DNA of 64,000 nt. Source: Microbulbifer sp. A4B17 (GTDB taxonomy: Bacteria; Pseudomonadota; Gammaproteobacteria; Pseudomonadales; Cellvibrionaceae). Positions 10,370-19,712 of the stretch are shown one piece after another. Each line of letters begins with the position of its first letter. Position 1 is the first letter of the stretch. Made by a program: the position numbers and the translations under genes. The notes under the pieces were generated by a model, which saw only the letters and a list, made by a program, of their open reading frames with translations, was not told the origin of the DNA and searched no databases. The DNA lies in NCBI RefSeq assembly GCF_003076275.1, contig NZ_CP029064.1, forward strand, positions 3,700,001 to 3,764,000. The letters run 5' to 3'.

Positions 10370-11060
10370 TATTTCTTCCTGTTAAACCATTCCTGTGCCC
10401 TAGTTCCGACATTACAGCACAGAAGTGGGCACTTATTCTGACTGCCGACCAGCGGCAACTTACAAGTCCATTTTACCCCTGCTGCTCCACAGCCGAAAAT
10501 ACAACCACACCACCAATACTGAACCGTTAAGAATCCTATCGCTTCGACACACACTCTCGCAGGCACGAAAAGATAACCCCCCCAAGTAACCACACAAGCG
10601 CAGAAAAGATTTAATAGCCAAAAATTGCCAACAGGCATCAAGCCTATAAATCTGATTTTCACCGCCAACTCACCTCAGATTTAGAATTTAAATTTTAAAA
10701 GGGAGATAAATTCGACAAATAATTTCAAATGGTGAAATTAAGAGGCAACAGCAAACTAAAAAGCAAACGTGAATAAACATGGAATTGCTTTAATCCAAAC
10801 CCTGCGAGTGAGTACATAAAGCAAATGATTTTTGTTTATGCGATAAGCTGGACCAGTCTTACGATGAAGAGCCCATGCTTTCGCTTTGCAACAATCGGCT
10901 TTTTGTTAGTCTGTTACTGCTGTACTAAACAAGTAAATATCAAAATAAAAAACAGAAAATCTCCAAGCCCAACAACCATTAATCATCGTGGCAAATTACA
11001 GCCACTATAAAAACATAATGAAGTTGGCATCCCCATAGATAATTAAAGAAAGACAAGACC
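10370..11060. other. Intergenic region upstream of the first GH16 gene
   Basis: About 690 bp of AT-rich sequence between the divergent pncC and GH16 genes. Short reading frames exist on both strands, but none has a ribosome-binding site or recognisable domain. It presumably carries the promoter of the laminarinase gene. I could not assign a specific operator. Confidence 0.5.
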
Positions 11061-13094
11061 ATGAACTTAAAAAAATCAGCGATCGCGGCTGCTATTGTCG
11101 GCGCCTGCGTGTCCTCACTTGCCAATTCGAAAACACTGGTATGGGAAGATAATTTTGATGGTGACAGCATCGACAAATCCGTATGGACCTACGATGTAGG
11201 CAACTCAGGCTGGGGTAACAATGAGCTGCAAACCTACACCGATGACACTGCCAATGCCTATGTCGAAGATGGCAACCTTATCATTCAGGCACTGCAAAAC
11301 GACGACGGCAGTTTTACTTCTGCCCGTCTGAAATCCCTGGGCCGCATGACTTATAAATACGGCACCATCGAAGCCCGTATTAAGTTGCCTGATCTGGATG
11401 CCGGCTTATGGCCCGCCTTCTGGCAACTGGGCGGCGACTACGGCCAGGTAGGCTGGCCCGCCTGCGGTGAACTGGATATTCTCGAAGCCGGCATGGCTGA
11501 AGCTCTTAGTGCCGGTACAGTAAACTCAGAAGTTTCCGGCGCTTTCCACTGGTGGCATGAGTCCGATGACTACACCGGCCAGGCAGACTACGGTCAATCC
11601 AAAAACCTTGTTGACGACTTCGGTTCCAGTACAGACCTCACCGAGGACTACCATATTTTCGGTATGACCTGGACACCAGACAGTATTGTCATGTGGGTCG
11701 ATGATGAAGCCAACGAAGTTATCAGCATCGGGAGTGATGACCCAGCATTTGATGAATTCCGCCAGCACCATTTCCTGATTCTGAATTTGGCGGTAGGAGG
11801 TATTTTCCCGGAGATTTATGCCAATAGCGAAATCACCGCCCCGATGCCCGCCAAAATGTACGTGGACTATGTCCGCATCTACGATAACGACGACAGCAGC
11901 TACAGCACGGAAATTGCCTTGGCTGAAGACACTGCAAAAAATGGTGATGTCGGCGTATTTTCCGAAGGCAGTAACCTCTCCGAATCCCTGCAGCTTGGCA
12001 CCGATACAGAAATGTATGTCTGGAATCAAAACAGCATGACAGCCACTGTCAGTGCCGAAGCCGCCGAGGGCGATGAAGCCCTGGAATTTGATATTACCGC
12101 TGGTGAATGGTTTGGCATGGGCTTCTGGATGCACTATGACCTGAATCTGATGAACTACGAGAACGGTCATCTTAACTTCAAAATGAAAACCACCAGCAGC
12201 CAGACCATCGGCATCGGTATTTCCAGTACTGGTAGCGGGGATGCATGGGTGGACCTGGTAGACGGTGACGATACCTACGGCTTGGAGCGCGATGGCGAGT
12301 GGCATCAGGTCAGTATCCCCCTAAGCAAACTGGGAGTGGACTTCAACACTATCAGCCAGGCATTTATGATTCGAGGTGATGCCGCTTCTGAAGATTTTGT
12401 TCTGGCCATTGACGATATCTACTTTAGCGAAAGTGTTGAAAAAACAGCACCGACTGGTGTCTTCTCTCTCTACACCGAAACTACAGAGGCCAATTCAACT
12501 TTCACACTGGGAACTGATGGCAACCTGTATATTTGGGGCGATACCCTGCTGGAAGCCACTCAAACTCCATTTGAAGGTGAAGAGTCACTCTCCTATTACT
12601 CCTCCGGTGCCGGCTGGTTTGGAATGGCATTTACTGCCGACAGTTACTATGACCTGTCCGCTTTCGATAATGATTCCGCAGCGCTGAATTTTGCCCTGAA
12701 AACCAGCTCAGATACCACCTTTAAAATTGGTATGAAAAGCGGTAGCGTCAGCGATATCGGCCAACAGTGGATTGAATTTACCAGCGGCTCCGATCCATAC
12801 GACTTCGCACGCGATGGCGAGTGGCATCAGGTATCAATCCCCGTTTCTGATTTCAGTAGCGAGGTAGATATGTCAAATGTTATCCAGCTGTTTGAACTGT
12901 TGGGTGTTGACGGAGATATCAGCGATATCGAGATTGACGATATCTACTTCTCCGGCGGAAGCTCGGACAGTGACAATAGCGATAACTGTCGCCCGCGCTC
13001 TCACAAGTGCCATTCTCATCAGAAAAAGCACAAGCATCGCCATGGAGGCTGCACCCCACCTGCTCAATGTGCACAGAGCCCCCGCAGAAACTAA
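11061..13094 (+). CDS. Secreted GH16 laminarinase-like endo-beta-glucanase with two ExoP-type CBMs
   Basis: Probably an endo-1,3-beta-glucanase attacking laminarin or related glucans outside the cell. Residues 1-23 form a signal peptide (AIAAAIVGACVSSLANS). The GH16 catalytic domain spans about residues 24-280 with the ExDxxE catalytic motif in CGELDILEAG. Two related beta-sandwich domains follow at about 285-475 and 475-640, each ending IDDIYFS, resembling ExoP galactose-binding-like modules. The last 35 residues are unusual: basic, rich in His and Lys, with four cysteines. A tandem paralogue lies 532 bp downstream. A strong terminator follows. Exact substrate specificity is inferred from the family. 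Confidence 0.92.
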   Translation: MNLKKSAIAAAIVGACVSSLANSKTLVWEDNFDGDSIDKSVWTYDVGNSGWGNNELQTYTDDTANAYVEDGNLIIQALQNDDGSFTSARLKSLGRMTYKYGTIEARIKLPDLDAGLWPAFWQLGGDYGQVGWPACGELDILEAGMAEALSAGTVNSEVSGAFHWWHESDDYTGQADYGQSKNLVDDFGSSTDLTEDYHIFGMTWTPDSIVMWVDDEANEVISIGSDDPAFDEFRQHHFLILNLAVGGIFPEIYANSEITAPMPAKMYVDYVRIYDNDDSSYSTEIALAEDTAKNGDVGVFSEGSNLSESLQLGTDTEMYVWNQNSMTATVSAEAAEGDEALEFDITAGEWFGMGFWMHYDLNLMNYENGHLNFKMKTTSSQTIGIGISSTGSGDAWVDLVDGDDTYGLERDGEWHQVSIPLSKLGVDFNTISQAFMIRGDAASEDFVLAIDDIYFSESVEKTAPTGVFSLYTETTEANSTFTLGTDGNLYIWGDTLLEATQTPFEGEESLSYYSSGAGWFGMAFTADSYYDLSAFDNDSAALNFALKTSSDTTFKIGMKSGSVSDIGQQWIEFTSGSDPYDFARDGEWHQVSIPVSDFSSEVDMSNVIQLFELLGVDGDISDIEIDDIYFSGGSSDSDNSDNCRPRSHKCHSHQKKHKHRHGGCTPPAQCAQSPRRN

Positions 13095-13103
13095 AACTAC
13101 AAG

Positions 13104-13135
13104 AAAGGGCGCTGCCAAATGGCAGCGCCCTTTTT
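13104..13135 (+). terminator. Rho-independent terminator of first GH16 gene
   Basis: A perfect 10-bp stem GGGCGCTGCC / GGCAGCGCCC with an AAAT loop is followed by TTTTT. It begins 10 bp after the stop codon of the first GH16 gene, so the two GH16 genes are separate transcription units. Confidence 0.93.
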
Positions 13136-13625
13136 CTTTCTACACCACCTGACCTGTATCACCAATACCAAAACCCTCCATATCTGCCGACAGATATCTT
13201 CCTTTAAAAATATTTCTGGGCGCTATCAGCATCTAACCGGGTAAAATATACAAACAAGAAAAATGTATATTGCCAACCTGCCTGATCGGTTTAATAAAAT
13301 CGAAAATAGAATTCCCTCACAAAATATTTGCAAACAAAAGCACGAAGAGAAATTTATTTTTTTGTAAAAAAATTACAAGAAATTATATTCTAAGCATATG
13401 CGGCAAGCAGGACCACAACTGGGACAAGAGGTCTGAATTAGCTTTCCTGGAGAACAATCGTTTTGCTAGGCTTTGCCCGTGAGACCCACCTGTTTTTCGA
13501 GTGAATTTTAGTCAATTGTGATTTAGATATCTGGCATTCACTGATTTCAAAAGCAGTGTCTGGAGTATCACACCATCATTATCAGGCTTTTTATTCTAAT
13601 AAATAATTAACAACGAAAGAAAATT
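13136..13625. other. Intergenic region between GH16 paralogues
   Basis: About 490 bp, AT-rich around 13330-13400, with no credible reading frame. It probably holds the promoter of the second GH16 gene. The 5' ends of the two GH16 coding regions are similar, but I see no clear conserved operator in the two upstream regions. Confidence 0.4.
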
Positions 13626-16340
13626 ATGATTATTAAAAAATCAGCGATAGCGGCAGCTATTGTAGGCACCGTTGTGTCTTCAATGGCCAGTTCAAAAACT
13701 TTGGTCTGGGAAGATAATTTTGACGGAGACAGTATCGACACCTCCATCTGGACCTACGATGTTGGCAACTCCGGCTGGGGAAACAACGAATTACAAAACT
13801 ACACCGATAATAGCGACAATACTTATATTGAAGACGGAAACCTGGTTATTCAGGCAGTACAGGAAAATGATGGCAGCTTTACTTCAGCACGACTGAAATC
13901 TCTCGGGCGACTTTCTTACAAATACGGAACTATAGAAGCCCGAATTAAATTGCCAGACTTGGATGCGGGGCTGTGGCCGGCATTCTGGCAGCTGGGAAGC
14001 GACTATGGTCAAGCGGGCTGGCCTGCCTGTGGTGAGCTGGATATTCTCGAAGCCGGAATGGCCGAGGCGCTGGAGTCCGGTGTTGTAAATTCTGAAGTTT
14101 CCGGCGCTTTCCACTGGTGGCATGAATCGGACGACTATACCGGACAGGCAGATTACGGTGTATCGCAAAACCTGGTTGAGGACTTTGGCTCCAGTTCCGA
14201 TCTCACTGAGGATTACCACATCTTCGGAATGACCTGGACACCCGATAGCATCGTCATGTGGGTGGATGACGAATCCAACCAGATCGCTGCATTGACCGAC
14301 ACCAGTGATTCCGCATTCGATGAATTTCGCCAGCACAACTTTTTAATTCTCAACCTGGCGGTTGGCGGTATCTTCCCGCAGATCTATGACAATAGCGAAA
14401 TCACCGCCCCAATGCCCGCGAAGATGTACGTTGACTACGTGCGTATCTACGATAACGATGACAACAGCTACAGCACCGATCTTTCTCTGGCTGCGGATAC
14501 CGCAAAAAGCGGCAATCTGGGCGTATTCGGAGACAGCAGCAATATTTCCGAATCCCTGACGTTTGGAACCGATATTGAACTCTACGTCTGGAACAATATG
14601 GAAAGCCAATCCAGCGTCGATGAGAGCGATGCCCTTGAATTCCAAATGAATGCCGGCGAATGGTACGGCATGGGTGTCTGGATGCACTACGACCTGAATT
14701 TGATGAACTATCAAAATGGTCACCTGAACTTCCGCATGAAAACCACCAGCGACGAGACTATCGGCATCGGTATTAACAGTACCAGCGGTGGTGAGTCCTG
14801 GGTGGACCTGAGCGTGGAAGGCGATACCTTTGGCCTGGAGCGCGATGGGCAGTGGCACGAGGTGAGCATCCCCCTGAGCAAATTCGGGGTCGACTACAAC
14901 ACCATTAACCAGGCATTTATGGTGCGCGGCGATGGACCGGCAGAAGCCTTTTCCCTTTCTATTGACGACATTTACTTTAGTGAGAGCATCGAAAAAGCGA
15001 CTCCAAGAGGAACCTTCTCCCTGTACAGTGAAACCGCCGAGGCCGACTCCAGTTTCGAACTGGGCACCGATGGCAATCTGTATATCTGGGGCGAAACCCT
15101 GATCGAGACTTCTCCTTCCCCCTACGAAGGCTCTGAATCCCTGTCCTACACCTCCGCAGGTGCTGGCTGGTTTGGTATGGCTTTCACTGCTGACTATTAC
15201 TACGACATGTCAGCCTTCGATAACGATATCGCTACGCTCAATTTTGCTTTGAAAAGCAGCTCTACCACGACTTTCAAGATCGGCATGAAGAGCGGCAGCA
15301 TTGACGATGTAGAACAGAAGTGGATTGATTTTGCCAATGGTGCCGACCCCTACGGCTTCGCACGCGATGGCCAGTGGCATCAGATCTCTATCCCCGTAAG
15401 CGACTTCAGTGATGAAGTGGATATGTCTAACGTGGTGCAACTATTCGAACTGCTAGGGGTAGATGGGGAGATCAGCGATATCGAGATCGACAATATCTAC
15501 TTCTCTGGAGGTATTGGAGGCAGCGATGACTCCGGTAGCGATTCCGACAACGGAGACGGCGAGGGTGATAGTGGCGAAAGCGGCAGCCAGGACCTGATTG
15601 CACAGGCCACCGTCACTGCCAGCAACGAGATACAGTCCATCGCTAATGCGATTGATGGCGACAGCAGCACCCGCTGGGAGAGCGCTCATGGCGGCGACTC
15701 CGTGTGGGTACTCCTGGATCTGGGTCAAGCAGAAGCGCTCAACACCCTGAAAATCGACTGGGAAACCGCCAGCGCTGCTGCCTATACGGTACAAGGCAGC
15801 AACGACACTACCTCCTGGACCACGCTGGGCAGCTTTACTGGCGGCACCGCCGGAGAGAGAACCGATGAGCACGCCCTGAGCGGTAGCTATCGATATGTGC
15901 GTCTGTACTTCACTGAGCGCAGCACCAGCTATGGCTACTCCATCTGGGAGCTGGGCTTAACAGGTGGTGACGGCCAGGCTGCAAGCATCTCTGCAACCTC
16001 TGAACTGCAAAGTGCTGAGCTGGCAATCGACGGAGATAGCAGTACCCGCTGGGAGAGTGCTCACGGTATCGAAAATGTCAGCCTGACCTATGATCTGGGC
16101 TCTGTGCAGCCTATCAGCACCGTTAATATCGATTGGGAAACCGCCAATGCTGCTGCCTATACTCTGCTCGGCAGCAGCGACGGCAGCAATTGGACAGCTA
16201 TTGAGTCATTTTCCGGAATGGGAACCGGTGAGCGCACCGACACAATTACGGTAGAGGGTAACTACCGCTACCTGCAGATTGATTGCTCCGAACGCAATAC
16301 CCCGTATGGCTATTCCATCTGGGAAATTAGCACCTTCTAA
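13626..16340 (+). CDS. Secreted GH16 laminarinase-like enzyme with two ExoP-type CBMs and two F5/8 type C domains
   Basis: A paralogue of the preceding gene with the same first about 640 residues in domain order: signal peptide, GH16 with the CGELDILEAG catalytic motif, and two ExoP-like beta-sandwich domains. It differs at the C-terminus. After a Gly-Ser-Asp-rich linker (about 635-655) it carries two tandem discoidin / CBM32-like domains, about 657-780 and 785-904, each with AIDGDSSTRWESAHG and a closing YGYSIWE motif. The total is 904 residues. The extra domains suggest tighter binding to polysaccharide. The product is secreted. Substrate is inferred. Confidence 0.93.
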   Translation: MIIKKSAIAAAIVGTVVSSMASSKTLVWEDNFDGDSIDTSIWTYDVGNSGWGNNELQNYTDNSDNTYIEDGNLVIQAVQENDGSFTSARLKSLGRLSYKYGTIEARIKLPDLDAGLWPAFWQLGSDYGQAGWPACGELDILEAGMAEALESGVVNSEVSGAFHWWHESDDYTGQADYGVSQNLVEDFGSSSDLTEDYHIFGMTWTPDSIVMWVDDESNQIAALTDTSDSAFDEFRQHNFLILNLAVGGIFPQIYDNSEITAPMPAKMYVDYVRIYDNDDNSYSTDLSLAADTAKSGNLGVFGDSSNISESLTFGTDIELYVWNNMESQSSVDESDALEFQMNAGEWYGMGVWMHYDLNLMNYQNGHLNFRMKTTSDETIGIGINSTSGGESWVDLSVEGDTFGLERDGQWHEVSIPLSKFGVDYNTINQAFMVRGDGPAEAFSLSIDDIYFSESIEKATPRGTFSLYSETAEADSSFELGTDGNLYIWGETLIETSPSPYEGSESLSYTSAGAGWFGMAFTADYYYDMSAFDNDIATLNFALKSSSTTTFKIGMKSGSIDDVEQKWIDFANGADPYGFARDGQWHQISIPVSDFSDEVDMSNVVQLFELLGVDGEISDIEIDNIYFSGGIGGSDDSGSDSDNGDGEGDSGESGSQDLIAQATVTASNEIQSIANAIDGDSSTRWESAHGGDSVWVLLDLGQAEALNTLKIDWETASAAAYTVQGSNDTTSWTTLGSFTGGTAGERTDEHALSGSYRYVRLYFTERSTSYGYSIWELGLTGGDGQAASISATSELQSAELAIDGDSSTRWESAHGIENVSLTYDLGSVQPISTVNIDWETANAAAYTLLGSSDGSNWTAIESFSGMGTGERTDTITVEGNYRYLQIDCSERNTPYGYSIWEISTF

Positions 16341-16348
16341 TATCAATT

Positions 16349-16380
16349 GGGGCAGTACTCTCACAGTGCTGCCCTTTCTT
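16349..16380 (+). terminator. Terminator of second GH16 gene
   Basis: GGGCAGTAC and GTGCTGCCC form a 9-bp stem with one G-T wobble and a 7-base loop, followed by TTTCTT. It starts about 10 bp after the stop codon. Confidence 0.8.
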
Positions 16381-16487
16381 CAAGCCAGCTTCCAGAAAAT
16401 AAGGTTCCAGCATCAGGGCTATATTAACCCCGTCACACCAGTTTATTCCTATTCAAATACGACCTGAAAAATAATTATTCTGCAGAG

Positions 16488-16922
16488 TCAGCGATAGACC
16501 ATCGCTAAAATCGAGCGCCCCTGCTTGATATAACTGCGATACAAATCTCCCACTGGACCGCTCAAATCATCAACCTGAACCTTCTCGAAACCTAAGGAAG
16601 AGTAAAAAGGTTCTAAATAGTCATAGGGAAACGTATAGGTGTTACTATCAAAACGCTCAGCAAGTAGTGTCAACAGCCGTCTCGCAACTCCCTGCCCTTG
16701 ATATTCCGGTGCAACAGCCACCCCAGCCAGTAACTTGAAGGTTTCATAGCGCCGTAAGTAGCCGCATGCAATCACCTCCCCCCGTTCACCACGTACAATC
16801 CCGCAGTCCTCATGACGTTTGGCTTTGCCACGAAATCCATGCATGCGATAAAATTTGTTCGCTAGCGGAACCTCCAGATCTGCCAGCCATTGAACAGCAT
16901 AACAAGGCTGCGTTTTCGCCAT
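16488..16922 (-). CDS. GNAT family N-acetyltransferase
   Basis: An acyl-CoA-dependent acetyltransferase of unknown substrate, about 144 residues. The acetyl-CoA-binding motif reads VAVAPEYQGQGVARRLLTLL, and the C-terminal FYSSLGFEKV is the usual GNAT ending. I chose the ATG at 16922 (MAKTQPCYAVQWL) because an upstream extension to 17102 would run into the divergent DTW gene and is not GNAT-like. It is divergent from tapT with a 30-bp gap. Confidence 0.86.
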   Translation of the reverse strand: MAKTQPCYAVQWLADLEVPLANKFYRMHGFRGKAKRHEDCGIVRGERGEVIACGYLRRYETFKLLAGVAVAPEYQGQGVARRLLTLLAERFDSNTYTFPYDYLEPFYSSLGFEKVQVDDLSGPVGDLYRSYIKQGRSILAMVYR

Positions 16923-16952
16923 AAACCTGCCTCTGTACCCCGAAGTAGAAAA

Positions 16953-17558
16953 ATGCCCAGAGAGACCTGTAACACCTGCCTGCGCCCACCTAATGTCTGC
17001 TATTGCAGTGCACTGGTGAACCTGGCCAATACCGTAAAGGTGATGATCATACAGCACCCGCAGGAAGAGAAGCACCCATTCAATACCGGGCGTATGGCGC
17101 ACCTGTGCCTGAGCAACAGTGAAATGCTCGTCTCTGAGACCCTTCCCACCAACCAGCTGGACAGGCTACTCGAAATACCCAGTGCCCTGCTCTATCCATC
17201 GCTGCAATGGCTGCCTGAAACACCCCAACTGGACAGAGGAAACACTCTCCCCAATCACCTGAATCAGCCGGTAAAGATTGAGCAGCTTATTGTTATCGAT
17301 GCGACCTGGAAAAAATCCAAAAAAATCCTTCACCTCAATCCCAGGCTACAACAGCTACCAAGGGTCAACCTCAACGGGAGCCTTAAGTCCAGTTACATTA
17401 TTCGCAGAACCACCGTTGCGGATGGCTTATCTACAATTGAGAGTATTGCCATGGCCATGGCGCAACTTGAAGGAAATAATGACTTCTCCAAACTTCTGCA
17501 GCCATTTGAAAAGATGATTAACCTGCAGCAGCGAAGCTACTCTCTAGAGCCAACTTAA
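16953..17558 (+). CDS. tapT: DTW-domain tRNA-uridine aminocarboxypropyltransferase
   Basis: It probably transfers the 3-amino-3-carboxypropyl group of SAM to uridine 47 of tRNA (acp3U), as known for E. coli TapT (YfiP). The 201-residue protein has the N-terminal cysteine cluster CNTCLRPPNVCYC, the SPOUT-like QHPQEEKHPFNTGR segment, the DATW form of the DTW motif followed by KKSKK, and the late segment LSTIESIAMAM. I chose the ATG at 16953. A start at 16890 would overlap the divergent GNAT gene. Confidence 0.88.
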   Translation: MPRETCNTCLRPPNVCYCSALVNLANTVKVMIIQHPQEEKHPFNTGRMAHLCLSNSEMLVSETLPTNQLDRLLEIPSALLYPSLQWLPETPQLDRGNTLPNHLNQPVKIEQLIVIDATWKKSKKILHLNPRLQQLPRVNLNGSLKSSYIIRRTTVADGLSTIESIAMAMAQLEGNNDFSKLLQPFEKMINLQQRSYSLEPT

Positions 17559-17593
17559 GACAACTGGCTATCGAACGTAAGCCTCCATAAGCA

Positions 17594-18364
17594 CTAGGCA
17601 ATTACACCATCAAAAAATATCAAATTAGACACCCCCTGATAAGTCAGCACACACATAAATATAGATAATGCATACCGAATGATCGTTCGATAGCGCTCTT
17701 CATCAATCCTGGACTGAATTCTAAACCCAAGAACCAGCCCCAAATAGGCAAATACAGTAATTGTGGATAGCGACACCAATTCTAAATCATCAAAACTTAA
17801 ATAAAGCGAGAGCACGGCAAGCTGTAGTAGCTTACCAATCAAAAAACAGATATTGGAAATAAGAATCACCTCTTTCGAGGACTTGGAAACTTCCAGTAAA
17901 TAAATCATAAGTAGTGGAGCAATCGCATTAGTTGCCCCACCAATCACCCCCGCTAACCCGCCAACAATGACAGGAAAAAGTACTGGTCGACTGGAAAACC
18001 TGGAAAGTTGTACTCTTAAGCGGTTAGAAAACAGGTATACCAGGATTGATACTGCCAAAAACAGCTTGAGAACATCAGGGTTTGCCCAGGTCAGTAGCCA
18101 TGCCCCGGAAAGACTTCCGACTGAAACCAGCAATATCACCAAACCATATTTGGTGATATCAGCCCTATAATCCCGACAGCTATAAAGACTGGAGACAATA
18201 ATCAAAAGCGAAGGCAAAATAGTTAACACAACTGCCGTTTTCAAATCATAAGCAAGTGCCAATATAGGCGTAGCGAGCATCGGGAAGCCGAAACCCAATG
18301 CTCCATGAGCCATACCTGCGATTAAGATAAGTAACAACCCTGCTATAGCTATCTCTAATGCCAC
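17594..18364 (-). CDS. TSUP (TauE/SafE) family membrane transporter
   Basis: A membrane protein of 256 residues with about eight hydrophobic segments. It begins IAIAGLLLILIAGMAHGALGFGFPMLATPILAL, the typical first TauE/SafE repeat, and contains GGLAGVIGGATNAIAPLLMIYLL in the second repeat. The family exports sulfite, sulfoacetate or related organosulfur anions, and the cargo here is unknown. The GTG start lies 3 bp after the stop of the upstream dioxygenase gene, so the two are almost certainly translated together. Confidence 0.88.
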   Translation of the reverse strand: MALEIAIAGLLLILIAGMAHGALGFGFPMLATPILALAYDLKTAVVLTILPSLLIIVSSLYSCRDYRADITKYGLVILLVSVGSLSGAWLLTWANPDVLKLFLAVSILVYLFSNRLRVQLSRFSSRPVLFPVIVGGLAGVIGGATNAIAPLLMIYLLEVSKSSKEVILISNICFLIGKLLQLAVLSLYLSFDDLELVSLSTITVFAYLGLVLGFRIQSRIDEERYRTIIRYALSIFMCVLTYQGVSNLIFFDGVIA

Positions 18365-18367
18365 CCG

Positions 18368-19156
18368 TTAAGCAACCCTCAATGTAGCAGGCATATTAAA
18401 ACGTATTCGCTTAAGATGCCTTTTTCTATCCTTTATTCCCGTTCTTGCGTGAAGGTATCGCCGGTTATCCAGCAGTAAAATCTGATTATTATTTAACCTA
18501 ACCTTAAACATATTGTGAGGTAAAGATATTTTTAGCTCAAGCTCATGCAAGGCTTTCAGCTCATCTGACGAACAATACCCACGCTCGATAATATCATACC
18601 TATATCTAAAGCCATGACTTTCATCAATTAAAGAAGCCTCTATAAAATCAGATGACTTACGGAACTCTTCAGGAACACGCAGTTTAAATTTATTAGTTGA
18701 TAGTATTTGGAATGTTTTATCAGAGAGACTTTCGATTATTCGATCCGCACAAACGAGAATATTTTCACCTCCCCCATGCATATCAGCATGCACAACAAAG
18801 AGACCAAAGTAGCCAGGCATCTCAGACTCAAAAGCACCGTCATTGTGCAGAAAGAATTCTCTATCACTGTGGGATATAGCCAGGGCTTCGTTACCAGTTT
18901 CACCACCAATCCTTACATCCCATATCGTGCGTCCTAAGGAATCATGCTCATGAACCAGACCGATTGTACTAACGATATCCTCCATAACTTCAGCAGAGTC
19001 GTCCGAAAACCCAAGATGGATAAGTACAATTCCCTTTTTCAACAAAGCTATCTTATAACTTTCATAATCTACATCAGAACAGTCTCCAAGTTCGAAACAA
19101 CAGTAACTTGGAACTCTAAGTGGCATCGCGTGCGACGAAAAATATAGTGATGACAT
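18368..19156 (-). CDS. TauD/TfdA-like Fe(II)/2-oxoglutarate dioxygenase
   Basis: A 262-residue non-haem iron oxygenase. The metal-binding triad is visible as HND (FLHNDGAFE, about residue 103) and the distal histidine in YLHARTGI, with the 2-oxoglutarate-binding arginine in RHLKRIRF near the C-terminus. Such enzymes hydroxylate or cleave taurine, sulfonates, or amino acids in natural-product pathways, and the substrate cannot be read here. The ATG follows GAGGGAG. It is tightly coupled to the TSUP transporter gene downstream. A 40-codon reading frame lies divergently upstream. Confidence 0.8.
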   Translation of the reverse strand: MSSLYFSSHAMPLRVPSYCCFELGDCSDVDYESYKIALLKKGIVLIHLGFSDDSAEVMEDIVSTIGLVHEHDSLGRTIWDVRIGGETGNEALAISHSDREFFLHNDGAFESEMPGYFGLFVVHADMHGGGENILVCADRIIESLSDKTFQILSTNKFKLRVPEEFRKSSDFIEASLIDESHGFRYRYDIIERGYCSSDELKALHELELKISLPHNMFKVRLNNNQILLLDNRRYLHARTGIKDRKRHLKRIRFNMPATLRVA

Positions 19157-19236
19157 TTTCAGCTCCCTCGATAATCAATCCCTTTACACTTTCCAGAACA
19201 GAAACTTCTAACCACAAGCTATAAGGAGCAATCTTT

Positions 19237-19359
19237 ATGCCAGATATTACAAACGTGCCAAACCGAAAATACCCTAATTCTGGGCAGCTAAAACTCTATT
19301 GGCACCCTAAGATACGCCCCCATTCTACAGAGAAACTGCTGACCTCATCTATTGGGTGA
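19237..19359 (+). CDS. Possible small protein of 40 residues
   Basis: A short reading frame, MPDITNVPNRKYPNSG and onward to TSSIG, starts with ATG 8 bases behind a perfect AAGGAG. There is no signal peptide and no recognised family. It sits divergent from the dioxygenase-transporter pair with 80 bp between the starts. It could be a small protein or a precursor peptide, or chance. Only the ribosome-binding site supports it. Confidence 0.4.
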   Translation: MPDITNVPNRKYPNSGQLKLYWHPKIRPHSTEKLLTSSIG

Positions 19360-19712
19360 CCATTCAGGTCTACCTTGTCTAGATCTAGACTTTTAACAAA
19401 ACTTAAATAATTATCTCGGTATAAAGCAAAGATTACCTAACTTCAAGAAATTCAAAATTAATCGAAATACACGATAATCATGTTACTTCCCGCCAGGTCA
19501 TGACAATTTAATAAAACCTCAATAAACAACACCCAAAAGCGAAAAGAAAACGTCGCAAAATAACCATAAATAGCGCAGTCGGATATGAACAACCAACCTA
19601 GCAAACGCGGTTGAACAACCACTCATGTGTCAATCATAAAATTATTAAAGCAGACTAAAGTCTCAAGTTTAAAGGCTGACCCTGCTTCTCAGATAGGGGG
19701 GAAGAGTTAAAT
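19360..19712. other. Intergenic region upstream of the FecR-like gene
   Basis: About 350 bp of AT-rich sequence with no convincing gene. It contains the palindrome TCTAGATCTAGA near 19380. A purine-rich GGGGGGAAG lies 9-17 bp before the FecR-like ATG and is probably its ribosome-binding site. Confidence 0.4.

Noticed and set aside
10369-10668. 99-codon minus-strand frame upstream of pncC
   Set aside because: Tryptophan- and cysteine-rich random-looking product without a ribosome-binding site, overlapping the pncC promoter region.
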